Shown here in pieces: positions 43,361 to 51,530 of a DNA stretch of 64,000 nt (the first letter of the stretch is position 1; each line of letters opens with the position of its first letter). The stretch spans positions 26,179 to 90,178 of the forward strand of contig JBKCOM010000223.1 in the NCBI GenBank assembly GCA_046309775.1. The letters are read 5' to 3'. The notes under the pieces were generated by a model. That model saw nothing but the letters and a program-made list of their open reading frames with translations, was not told the origin of the DNA and searched no databases. Made by a program: the position numbers and the translations under genes. The stretch comes from JAIXWP01 sp046309775. Lineage in GTDB: Bacteria; Bacteroidota; Bacteroidia; Flavobacteriales_D; Sanyastnellaceae.

Positions 43361-45275
43361 TATCGCCTTAATTTTAAGCTTATTCTTGCTTAACAGGTGC
43401 GAAAATCCATCAGGTTCCATTGTTGAAATTATTGAGAAAAATGACTCAATAAAAAAGGAATTCAATTTTGAAATTGCCAATCAGGAGATGTTTGATAGCC
43501 TATCAAGCGTTCCGCTAACCGAAAAATTTTCCCAAGTAAAAAGCATGAAAGTCATTTGGGCTTTGGATGACGACAGCATTCTTTTTATCAATAGCAAAGC
43601 ACATCGTTTGCATTTTGATTTTATAAAAAAGTATATCAATGAAAACGAAAATTTGACTGTTTTTAACTCTATAAATTATCACACGAATTTTGCTCAAAAA
43701 TATTGCCTTGGTATACTCAACTACTACGTAGATGGGGATTTTTACACCATTGAAATGACGGCTAGCAGCAAGTATGACGTAGACCAAATAGAGGATTTTT
43801 TTGAAAGATTAAAAAAGAAGGTCTATTTTGGAGAGAAGCTTAAAATATTAATTAGTACAGATTACTTATTCGAGGTCGCCGAGAAACTTTCAATTCCTAA
43901 GATTGAATTGAATGAAATTTTATCAAATAAAAATTACCAATCAATTTTCGATGGACGCGAACTAGGATATTTGAAAATGTATGATCCAAAAAGCACAGTT
44001 GACCACAGCAAGGACATTATTATCGTTGAAGGCACGCCATTCTTTATTCCTGAATGTAAAGGCGTTATCACCACTGAATTTCAAACTCCTCTTTCACACA
44101 TTCAAGTTCTTGCGCATTCGCGAAAGATTCCTTGTTGTGTAATTAGAAATATCCTTTCTAACAAGGAAGTGATAAAGCTATTGGGTAAACCTATTGCACT
44201 AAATGTTTCTTCTGCTGAATGGAATATCAAGCCAACAGACGCGCTAATTGAAACGCGTTCTAAAGGAAAAACCAGAGACTTGAGTTGCGATGTTGAATAT
44301 TTAAGAATAGTCGACTTGCAAGTTTTAAATGAGTCTATGACTGAGAGAGTTGGAAGTAAAGCCGCCAACCTAGCCACACTCCTTCGCGTTCAGCGAGATT
44401 TAGGCTATGACTACTTCAAGGTTCCAGAGTCCTGCTATGGAATTCCGTTTTATTACTTTGAAAAACATATGAAGAAGTCTAAAGTAGCGGATGAGTTAAA
44501 CGCGGCATTGAAAGCACATGCGGAGGGCGATTTCAAAGGAGTGAAAAAGCATCTTTCTAAAGTCCGCGAGAGAATTGAATCAACTCCAGTGGATGATTCT
44601 TTGATAGCTTCAATTGGAAAATTACTCAATGAATCTCCTTTTGAATCTTTTCGATTTCGCAGCAGTTCGAATGCAGAGGATTTAAAGGGTTTTAGTGGCG
44701 CAGGTTTATATGAGAGTGCCACCTACAAGAAAAAGCACCCCATCAAGCGCATGGATATCGCCATTTTAAAAGTTTGGTCCTCACTATATGGAGAAAAAGC
44801 GTTTTTGGAACGACGCATTCATAATATGAATGAAGCATCGGTAAAAATGGGTGTTTTGATCCATCGGTCGTTTCCTTCTGAAGTGGCCAATGGAGTGGCA
44901 ATTACCTCCAATTTATTGCGACCTGATTTTACAGGCATGACTGTAAACCTCCAGAAAGGAGAGTCCAGTGTTGTAGAGCCAGATCAAGGAGTGCAAGCAG
45001 AACAGGTCATTCTACTCGATGCAGGAAGAGTGGTCGGCGGAGGCTTGAAATTAGCCTGTGACTACGTGGCCATGAGTTCATTGTCAGACAATAAGCCACT
45101 ACTGACCAAAGAAGAATACTTGAAATTATATACAGCACTAGATCAGCTGAAAAGACGACTCATTGAACTTGATTTTGGAAATGATCGCAGTTCATTCGAT
45201 CGTTATTCCATAGATGTTGAATTCAAGTTTTTAGACGATGGTAGTTTATATTTTAAACAAATAAGACCCTATTAG
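43338..45275 (+). CDS. Exported PEP-synthase/water-dikinase-like protein
   Basis: 645 residues. The N-terminus (ILNIALILSLFLLNRC) looks like a lipoprotein or anchor signal with Cys at about residue 22. A central phosphohistidine (PEP-utiliser swivel) domain carries GVITTEFQTPLSHIQVLAHS with the phospho-acceptor His254. It is followed by a nucleotide-binding domain: GSKAANLATLL, FRFRSSSNAEDLKGFSGAGLYES, and a terminal FKQIRPY. This order (His domain before ATP-binding domain) is that of glucan water dikinases and is the reverse of PEP synthase. The key residues look intact. An ATP-using enzyme with an export signal is puzzling; it may face the cytoplasm by a single anchor. The substrate is unknown. 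Confidence 0.7.
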   Translation: MVKEIILNIALILSLFLLNRCENPSGSIVEIIEKNDSIKKEFNFEIANQEMFDSLSSVPLTEKFSQVKSMKVIWALDDDSILFINSKAHRLHFDFIKKYINENENLTVFNSINYHTNFAQKYCLGILNYYVDGDFYTIEMTASSKYDVDQIEDFFERLKKKVYFGEKLKILISTDYLFEVAEKLSIPKIELNEILSNKNYQSIFDGRELGYLKMYDPKSTVDHSKDIIIVEGTPFFIPECKGVITTEFQTPLSHIQVLAHSRKIPCCVIRNILSNKEVIKLLGKPIALNVSSAEWNIKPTDALIETRSKGKTRDLSCDVEYLRIVDLQVLNESMTERVGSKAANLATLLRVQRDLGYDYFKVPESCYGIPFYYFEKHMKKSKVADELNAALKAHAEGDFKGVKKHLSKVRERIESTPVDDSLIASIGKLLNESPFESFRFRSSSNAEDLKGFSGAGLYESATYKKKHPIKRMDIAILKVWSSLYGEKAFLERRIHNMNEASVKMGVLIHRSFPSEVANGVAITSNLLRPDFTGMTVNLQKGESSVVEPDQGVQAEQVILLDAGRVVGGGLKLACDYVAMSSLSDNKPLLTKEEYLKLYTALDQLKRRLIELDFGNDRSSFDRYSIDVEFKFLDDGSLYFKQIRPY

Positions 45276-45281
45276 CATCGC

Positions 45282-45289
45282 TATATTTG
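45282..45289 (+). promoter_or_regulatory. -7 box TATATTTG directly before surE
   Basis: Perfect TAnnTTTG; TCCT separates it from ATG 45294. The box lies six bases after the upstream stop codon. Confidence 0.55.
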
Positions 45290-45293
45290 TCCT

Positions 45294-46067
45294 ATGAAAG
45301 TAGAACGTCCGCTCATCATGGTCACCAATGATGATAGCATTTATTCCAAGGGAATAAAAAGTCTGATTGATGCCGTTGCTCCTCTGGGAGATGTGATTGT
45401 AGTAGCACCCGATAGCCCTCAGAGTGGCATGGGTCACGCGGTTACCATTCATGGTATTTTGCGCATTAATGAAGAGAGAATTTTCCCAGGAATAAAAGCT
45501 TTTACTACTAGTGGTACTCCGGTGGACTGCGTGAAGCTAGCCATTGCTAAGGTGCTTCCACGAAAACCTGACTTATTAGTGAGTGGTATCAATCATGGTA
45601 GCAACTCATCTATCAACGTAATTTATTCGGGCACCATGTCAGCCGCAGTAGAGGGAGCTGTCGAAGGGATTCCATCTGTAGGCTTTTCGCTATTAGATCA
45701 TCATCATGATGCAGATTTTCGTGCTTCTCAAAATGTGGTGAAAATCATTTGTGAAAATATCCTTCGCGAAAAGGGGCTTCCAGAAGGCATTTGTCTAAAC
45801 GTCAATATCCCAAAAGGAAGTCCCGAAGAAATCAAAGGAATCAAAATATGCAGACAAGCAAAAGCTTACTGGGAAGATAACTTCGACGCTCGAAAAGATC
45901 CATTTGGAAAGCCATACTACTGGATGCTAGGTGAGTTTAAAAACTTCGATAAAGGTGAGGATACAGACGAGTTTGCACTGCGTCACAATTTTGTTTCAGT
46001 TGTTCCCGTTCAATACGACCTCACCGCATATCACGCAATATCACACTTACAACAATGGAACTTTTAA
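45294..46067 (+). CDS. surE: 5'/3'-nucleotidase SurE
   Basis: 257 residues. The metal-binding N-terminal NDD motif is present (IMVTNDDS), with SGTPVDCVKLA and SGINHGSNSSINVIYSGTMSAAVEGA as in the family. SurE removes phosphate from nucleoside monophosphates and short polyphosphates in the cytoplasm. The ATG at 45294 comes only four bases after a perfect -7 box, so the transcript may be leaderless. The end overlaps the next gene by 13 bp. Confidence 0.95.
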   Translation: MKVERPLIMVTNDDSIYSKGIKSLIDAVAPLGDVIVVAPDSPQSGMGHAVTIHGILRINEERIFPGIKAFTTSGTPVDCVKLAIAKVLPRKPDLLVSGINHGSNSSINVIYSGTMSAAVEGAVEGIPSVGFSLLDHHHDADFRASQNVVKIICENILREKGLPEGICLNVNIPKGSPEEIKGIKICRQAKAYWEDNFDARKDPFGKPYYWMLGEFKNFDKGEDTDEFALRHNFVSVVPVQYDLTAYHAISHLQQWNF

Positions 46068-46363
46068 GCAAGTACAAACTCGATAAATTCTGGATTGGAA
46101 TTATCGTAGGCATCGTAGGCGCCATCGTCGGATTTTTAATCTTTGGATTTTTCTGGGCTATGGCCAATGAAGTCACTTTTTCATATTTTTTTAATGACGT
46201 TTTTTTGGGAACGCGTTTCTTCACAGACAAGATTGTGACAGTGAGTATTCTCTTAGACGTTCTCTTATTCTTTATTTTCATGAGGCTTAATTGGCTCAAC
46301 ATGTGCAAAGGGATTTTGGGCGTTGTTATATTGGCTGTTCCAGTTGCCATTTACTTCTATTGA
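46055..46363 (+). CDS. Small membrane protein between surE and lpxB
   Basis: 102 residues with three predicted transmembrane segments (IGIIVGIVGAIVGFLIFGFFWAM; a central one around TVSILLDVLLFFIF; VILAVPVAIYF). A protein of this kind sits between surE and lpxB in other Bacteroidota as I recall. Function unknown. It overlaps surE by 13 bp and is separated from lpxB by one base, so all three are translationally linked. Confidence 0.75.
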   Translation: MELLSKYKLDKFWIGIIVGIVGAIVGFLIFGFFWAMANEVTFSYFFNDVFLGTRFFTDKIVTVSILLDVLLFFIFMRLNWLNMCKGILGVVILAVPVAIYFY

Positions 46364-46364
46364 T

Positions 46365-47444
46365 ATGCGTATATTCATTATTGCCGGCGAAGCCAGTGGA
46401 GATTTACATGGAGCCAATCTCGTGAAAGAACTTCTTCATTTGTCACCACAAAGTGTCATTGAAGGTTGGGGTGGCGATAAAATGTCAAAGGCTGGGGCCC
46501 ACATTCATAAGCATTATCGCGAACTAGCCTTTATGGGATTTGCAGAAGTGATTGCAAATATTCGCACCATCATGCGAAATTTTGACCTTTGTAAATCTAC
46601 CATCGAAACATTCAAGCCCGACACCTTGGTGCTTATTGATTACCCGGGATTTAATCTTCGCATGGCTGAATGGGCGCACAAAAGAGGCATAAGGGTGGTA
46701 TATTATATCAGTCCACAAATTTGGGCATGGAAACAAGGAAGAATCAAAAAAATCAAAAAGTACGTTGATGAAATGTGCGTGGTACTTCCATTTGAAAAAG
46801 ATTTCTACGCACAGTTTAAAATGGATGTGCACTTTGTCGGACATCCGCTTCTTGATGAAATCAAACAAGAAAAAATCTCCGTTCAAAAAGACAATATCAT
46901 TGCGCTTTTACCCGGAAGCCGGAAGCAAGAAATTCGTTCAATGCTTCCAATCATGTTGAATGCTGCAAAGAATTTCTCAGGATACAAATGCGTCATTGCT
47001 GGAGCCCCGGGACAAGAGCCCTCGTTCTATGAGCCTTTGATTAAGGGCTACCATGCAGAGATTGTATTTGGAAAAACTTATGACGTCTTGAAATCTGCAA
47101 AGGCGGGTCTTATCACAAGTGGCACCGCCACTCTTGAAGCTGGTATTTTCAAACTTCCTCAAGTGGTGTGTTATAAAGGGAATCCTCTCTCCTATTTCAT
47201 CGCCCGACAATTGATTAAAATCAAGTACATCTCACTTGTGAATTTGATTTTGGATAAACCCGCAGTGAAGGAGTTGATTCAATTTGACTTGACCGAGGAG
47301 AATATCGTGACGGAGCTTCGATTACTCCTGAACGAAACAGAGCGCTCTAAGCAAATGATTGATGATTATAACCAATTGGAATCTGTTTTAGGAAGTGGAG
47401 GAGCTTCATTAAATACTGCCAAAGTGGTGTTGAAAAAATCTTGA
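46365..47444 (+). CDS. lpxB: Lipid-A-disaccharide synthase
   Basis: 359 residues from ATG 46365 (MRIFIIAGEASGDLHGA), the conserved LpxB start; the open frame extends upstream but into the preceding gene. Motifs: LIDYPGFNLRMAEWAHKRGI, YYISPQIWAWKQGRIKKI, GHPLLDE, LLPGSRKQEIRSMLPI, SGTATLEAGIFKLPQVVCYK. It joins UDP-diacylglucosamine to lipid X, making the lipid A backbone at the inner membrane. Its presence confirms an LPS-bearing Gram-negative cell. Confidence 0.96.
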   Translation: MRIFIIAGEASGDLHGANLVKELLHLSPQSVIEGWGGDKMSKAGAHIHKHYRELAFMGFAEVIANIRTIMRNFDLCKSTIETFKPDTLVLIDYPGFNLRMAEWAHKRGIRVVYYISPQIWAWKQGRIKKIKKYVDEMCVVLPFEKDFYAQFKMDVHFVGHPLLDEIKQEKISVQKDNIIALLPGSRKQEIRSMLPIMLNAAKNFSGYKCVIAGAPGQEPSFYEPLIKGYHAEIVFGKTYDVLKSAKAGLITSGTATLEAGIFKLPQVVCYKGNPLSYFIARQLIKIKYISLVNLILDKPAVKELIQFDLTEENIVTELRLLLNETERSKQMIDDYNQLESVLGSGGASLNTAKVVLKKS

Positions 47445-47474
47445 AACGCTCCGTAACGGGCCTTCTTCCAATTC

Positions 47475-47482
47475 TACTTTTA
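47475..47482 (+). promoter_or_regulatory. Possible -7 box TACTTTTA before the SpoIID-like gene
   Basis: One mismatch to TAnnTTTG; CAAC separates it from ATG 47487, repeating the four-base spacing seen elsewhere. Confidence 0.3.
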
Positions 47483-47486
47483 CAAC

Positions 47487-48641
47487 ATGCGTTGGTATGT
47501 CTGTTCAATACTCTGTACACTCTTAGCCCTACAATCTAAGGCAGCGGACCCTCTTAAAGTCGGTTTATTTTATAACCAAAACTTTGTTCGCGCATCATTT
47601 ACGGTCGTAAGCGGCCAAATAGATTTGTATTGTGATGACCAATATATAGGCACTGCTAGTGCTGGCGTGCAATACGATATGAGCGCAGCTGCAGGAACTT
47701 TACAATTGGTTTTCAATGGGGCTGTTCACTCTGCACAAAGCGTGATCAAATCCATTAGTAAAACCTACAGCACTTTCAGGATTCAACCCATCGGATTAAA
47801 GCAAAACTCGAGAATTTATGAAGGAAATATACTTTGTGTTCGAGCCCCTGGGCGCATTCAACTTGTGAATGTGCTGCAACTGGAAAGCTATGTTCCCGGA
47901 GTAATCGAAGCTGAAGGTGGAAGCAAGCACGAATTAGAATATTATAAAGTGCAAGCAATCATTAGTAGAACCTACGCCAGCAGCAATCGGAGAAGGCACG
48001 AAGCCGAAGGTTTTCATGTCTGTGATGCTACGCATTGTCAAGTATATCATGGTATTCCTCGACACGAACCATTGACAAAAGTAGCAACGCAAGAAACCGA
48101 AGATGTGGTGATTGTCGATAGCAATATTGACTTGATAACAGCAGCCTTTCACTCCAACTGCGGTGGACATACGATCAATGCAGAAGATGCCTGGAGCAAA
48201 CCGCTAAGTTATTGCGTTGGTCGCCCAGACACCTTCTGTTTGGTAATGCCCAATTCGAATTGGGAAAAAACCGTAAGTGCTGCTTCATGGAAGTCATATA
48301 TAAGATCAAAGAGTCAATCGAAAGAAGATAGCTTGCTCGCGGGAACTACGAGCTTTTTTCCATCAAATCGTCAATATTATTTCGCCGATAGTAGCCTTCA
48401 AATACCGAATAAAGTCATACGTCATGATTTTAAATTGAAGTCTGCTTATTTCACAGTGCATCAAGATGAGGACAAAGTCACATTCATTGGTCAAGGATTC
48501 GGTCACGGTGTAGGGTTGTGCCAAGAAGGGGCAATACGAATGGCACGCTTAGGCTTTAAATTCGACGATATCATCCATTTTTACTATAGAGATGTGCATC
48601 TCGTACCCTTGAGATTCATCTGGTTTTTTAAAGAAAACTAA
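47487..48641 (+). CDS. SpoIID/LytB domain protein
   Basis: 384 residues. Signal peptide (..CTLLALQSKAAD). The SpoIID core is clear: LQLESYVPGVIEAEGG, YYKVQAIISRTYASSN, FHVCDATHCQVYHG, HSNCGGHTINAEDAW and GFGHGVGLCQEGAIRMA. Bacillus SpoIID is a lytic transglycosylase for denuded glycans, and LytB relatives enhance amidases. In Bacteroidota the role is periplasmic peptidoglycan remodelling by inference. It follows lpxB after 42 bp. Confidence 0.88.
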   Translation: MRWYVCSILCTLLALQSKAADPLKVGLFYNQNFVRASFTVVSGQIDLYCDDQYIGTASAGVQYDMSAAAGTLQLVFNGAVHSAQSVIKSISKTYSTFRIQPIGLKQNSRIYEGNILCVRAPGRIQLVNVLQLESYVPGVIEAEGGSKHELEYYKVQAIISRTYASSNRRRHEAEGFHVCDATHCQVYHGIPRHEPLTKVATQETEDVVIVDSNIDLITAAFHSNCGGHTINAEDAWSKPLSYCVGRPDTFCLVMPNSNWEKTVSAASWKSYIRSKSQSKEDSLLAGTTSFFPSNRQYYFADSSLQIPNKVIRHDFKLKSAYFTVHQDEDKVTFIGQGFGHGVGLCQEGAIRMARLGFKFDDIIHFYYRDVHLVPLRFIWFFKEN

Positions 48642-48694
48642 AGCGTTTAACACTCTTTTACAGCCATTAAGGTGGACTTATTTCACGTATCAAT

Positions 48695-48702
48695 TATCTT
48701 CG
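48695..48702 (+). promoter_or_regulatory. -7 box TATCTTCG for the PDZ protein gene
   Basis: TAnnTTCG variant, 22 nt before ATG 48725; no TTG at -33. Confidence 0.4.
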
Positions 48703-48724
48703 CGTAGCATAATTTGTTGATTGA

Positions 48725-50299
48725 ATGTCCACTTACATGAAGGCGTCATTTATAACCTGTTTATTACTAGCGATTTGCGCTCCATGCTTGGTTTTTGCTC
48801 AAAGCAAAGCAGCTATTTCCACAAAGAAAAATATCAATGGGCGCGTAGTTTACGAGTCTCGTATCATTGAACTTAATGGAACAGAGGATATCAATTCGAT
48901 TCTTAAAGAGATGGGCGTTTTGGATGAAACTGGATCGCTCATTCCGGGAAATGAGTTTCAAATAAATGTGATGCCTTCAGAGCAAAATGAAGAATCCTTC
49001 GATTTGGAGCAGCCTTTCAAGACATTGCCTCCAATGGCCCCCATTCAGCCTTTTGAGCCAACGGTGGAAACCGTGGCCTATCTTGGCGTAATGGCCAAAA
49101 ACGATCTTTACAGAAATATGTCCTGTGTCCAAATCACCGAGGTAGTTGAAACCTCGCCTGCCGAAAATAAAATTCATGTGGGCGACCTCATCTATAAAAT
49201 CGACGATACTTCAATCGCTACCCACACTGATCTAGTGGAGTTTATTCATTCGAAAAAACCCGGTGATGAAGTTAAAATTTATATCTACCGCTACGGAAAA
49301 AAGAAAACACTCAAATTGACCTTAGGAGAAAAAAAACAAGAAGTATATACTCCATTCCGAGGAATGCCCGATATGAGCTACTTCATGAGTCCAGATTCAA
49401 TATTGTTAATCAGCCCATTTGATAATAAAAAGAAATGCGATTCAACAAAAGTATGTCAACCATTCTCCTGGCAAGAAGATGGCTTCGAAACCAAGGAAAC
49501 TCCTTTTCTTGGAGTCACACCTTCCGAAGAGAAAGCCTCTAAAGGTGTGAAAATAGGAAGCGTAATAGAAGGCTCTTGTGCGGAAAAAATGGGCCTTCTG
49601 GAGGGAGACATCATTCTTGAACTCAATGGTGCTGCTGTCTCCAATTTCGATGATTTAAAAGCCGATGTGATGGCTATATCCCCTGGGAGCACTGTAGAAG
49701 TTTTAATTGAACGAGACGGAAAAGAGAAATTACTGGAAGGCGAATTAGGATCAAAATCTTCATCCACTCAAGATGACTTTAGAATTTTCCATGAATTCAA
49801 AGGAATGGATGAAAATGGAAATTTGAACTACGATTTCGAATTGGATATGAATGTAGAAGAATTGGAGCAGCACCTCGAAGAGATGATGAGAGACTTCAAC
49901 AACATGATGAATGAGGGGGCCAATGAACTCCAAATCATGATTGATCCATATTTGAGCGAAGAGCCTGGTAAAATAAATGTTGGTGAACTAAGCGATTCGG
50001 ATATCTTGAAGATTGAGAGCATCAACCCAATGTTGAAACAACTACAGTTTAGCTCGTTCACGTTCATTCCAAACAATGAAAACCAAACTGTGAAGATTAG
50101 CTTTGAAACAAACGCACGAGGCGATCTTGAGATTGCTCTGTTTGATTCAAACGGTTCGAAGGTACACGTAGAAAGACGCTCCTCCTTTAGCGGAATTTTT
50201 GGAAAAACGCTTTCTTTAGGTAATTATCCAAAAGGAGAATACGTGCTAATGATTAAAGTAGGCGACAATCAATTCTTGAAGAAAATCACTAAAGAATAA
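48725..50299 (+). CDS. Exported protein with two PDZ domains and a T9SS type A-like C-terminus
   Basis: 524 residues. Signal peptide ending ..CLVFAQ. PDZ1 spans about residues 117-204 (LGVMAKNDL.., VGDLIYKIDDTSI, KPGDEVKIYIYR) and PDZ2 about 260-342 (FLGVTPSEEKASKGVKIGSV, EGDIILELNG). No protease catalytic triad is present. An acidic, Met/Glu-rich region follows, and the last 80 residues (VKISFETNARGDLEIALFD .. KGEYVLMIKVGDNQFLKKITKE) match a type A sorting domain. It may bind C-termini of other surface proteins; this is inference. Confidence 0.8.
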   Translation: MSTYMKASFITCLLLAICAPCLVFAQSKAAISTKKNINGRVVYESRIIELNGTEDINSILKEMGVLDETGSLIPGNEFQINVMPSEQNEESFDLEQPFKTLPPMAPIQPFEPTVETVAYLGVMAKNDLYRNMSCVQITEVVETSPAENKIHVGDLIYKIDDTSIATHTDLVEFIHSKKPGDEVKIYIYRYGKKKTLKLTLGEKKQEVYTPFRGMPDMSYFMSPDSILLISPFDNKKKCDSTKVCQPFSWQEDGFETKETPFLGVTPSEEKASKGVKIGSVIEGSCAEKMGLLEGDIILELNGAAVSNFDDLKADVMAISPGSTVEVLIERDGKEKLLEGELGSKSSSTQDDFRIFHEFKGMDENGNLNYDFELDMNVEELEQHLEEMMRDFNNMMNEGANELQIMIDPYLSEEPGKINVGELSDSDILKIESINPMLKQLQFSSFTFIPNNENQTVKISFETNARGDLEIALFDSNGSKVHVERRSSFSGIFGKTLSLGNYPKGEYVLMIKVGDNQFLKKITKE

Positions 50300-50468
50300 G
50301 TCTTCACAATAATCTATTTTTCTTTGCGTTGACCAGTCATAACCGATGCAAGGAAAATGTAGTTACTGCCCGGCAGCAATTCTTTATCAGGAAATGCTTT
50401 CAAAGGGAGAGGCAGGCAGTATTTCTAAAGTAAAGTTTTAATAAGGGTGGTAACTGCACCGCATCGGA

Positions 50469-51080
50469 TTATCTCATTCCAAGAATGATCAACTCGATTT
50501 GATTTTCTTCCAAAAAAATTTCCAATCTTACCTGCTTAGAAGCTTCTAGGTAAAACTCAATGACTGCTTTGTCTCCAAAAGGAGCATCCACTTTTTCAAA
50601 ATTAAGTTCCTTTAAAATCTTCATTACAGAAGGCATTAAACTGTAATCAAATGTGATTTTACAATGTAAACGCACACTCTGATTGATGATTTCGCTTGCT
50701 TCAATAGCCTGTTGCGCTGCAGTTTTATAAGCATCAATAAGCCCACCTGTTCCGAGCTTAGTTCCTCCATAATATCGAATTACCGTGACTAAGACATTGG
50801 TGAGGTCGTAAGACAAAATTTGACCATAGATGGGTTTTCCAGCGGTTCCAGAAGGCTCGCCATCATCATTAACTCGAAATTTATCTTTTTTATACCCTAG
50901 TCTGTACGCATAACAGATATGTGTAGCGTCGTGATGCTGTTTCCAAAGCTCGGCAAGAATTGCCTTTATCTCTTCTTCAGAATACACCGAGTGGGTTTGC
51001 CCGATGTGCTTACTTCCCGAAACCTTGTAAAGCGAATTTCCTGTTTTTGAGATTGTCTTATACTGAAATGAATCACTCAC
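50469..51080 (-). CDS. yigZ: YigZ/IMPACT family protein
   Basis: 203 residues. The IMPACT N-terminal domain signature is plain: ATHICYAYRLGYKKDKFRVNDDGEPSGTAGKPIYGQI and TVIRYYGGTKLGTGGLIDAY; the C-terminal RWD-like/EF-G-like ferredoxin fold follows. The role is unclear; eukaryotic IMPACT regulates translation via GCN1. The start is GTG at 51080, since no ATG is available upstream of the conserved region. It follows the 133-residue gene by 12 bp. Confidence 0.93.
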   Translation of the reverse strand: MSDSFQYKTISKTGNSLYKVSGSKHIGQTHSVYSEEEIKAILAELWKQHHDATHICYAYRLGYKKDKFRVNDDGEPSGTAGKPIYGQILSYDLTNVLVTVIRYYGGTKLGTGGLIDAYKTAAQQAIEASEIINQSVRLHCKITFDYSLMPSVMKILKELNFEKVDAPFGDKAVIEFYLEASKQVRLEIFLEENQIELIILGMR

Positions 51081-51092
51081 TCTGGAAGGTGA

Positions 51093-51494
51093 TTATGAAA
51101 TGGGATTTAACATCACGCTAAATACCGTTATGGAGTTCGGGTCGCGATCATAGTACAGTTTATCCAAAGCGCCAAGAATGTTCTTTGCACGGAAATAAGA
51201 AGTATGCAATGAATTTTCACCTTTTAAACTCCATTGAATGGTATAGCTGCTTTCTGCTTCTTTATAATTTCTGACGTAATCAAGCATAATGCGCAAGGCC
51301 TCTATTTGGCTTGTCGCTTCACAGGTATGGAAGAGGAAACTTTGATTGTGACGTGGATTCGCCGTGATCAATCTCAACAGCACATTTGAACCTCGATCTT
51401 CAAAGCTAAAAATGAGGCTATTTTGACCTAATCCAATATAGGTCCCTATCTCAGCTTGAAGATTTGCTATCTCAACGTTTTTATCTAAAGTCAT
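51093..51494 (-). CDS. Conserved-looking protein of unknown function
   Basis: 133 residues, no signal peptide or membrane segment. Pattern: helix, then alternating strands (NSLIFSFEDRGSNVLLRLITANPRH; SYTIQWSLKGENSLHTSYFRAKNILGALDKLYYDRDPNSITVFSVMLNPIS), suggesting a small alpha-beta domain. I do not recognise it. It lies 12 bp before yigZ and 36 bp after the epimerase gene on the same strand. Confidence 0.65.
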   Translation of the reverse strand: MTLDKNVEIANLQAEIGTYIGLGQNSLIFSFEDRGSNVLLRLITANPRHNQSFLFHTCEATSQIEALRIMLDYVRNYKEAESSYTIQWSLKGENSLHTSYFRAKNILGALDKLYYDRDPNSITVFSVMLNPIS

Positions 51495-51530
51495 ATGAAT
51501 AAAAAAAGGTATGTAAATGTAACGAATGAT

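Noticed and set aside
46323..46364. Earlier ATG for lpxB
   Set aside because: The first 14 residues are encoded inside the preceding gene; LpxB proteins start at MRIFIIAGEASG.
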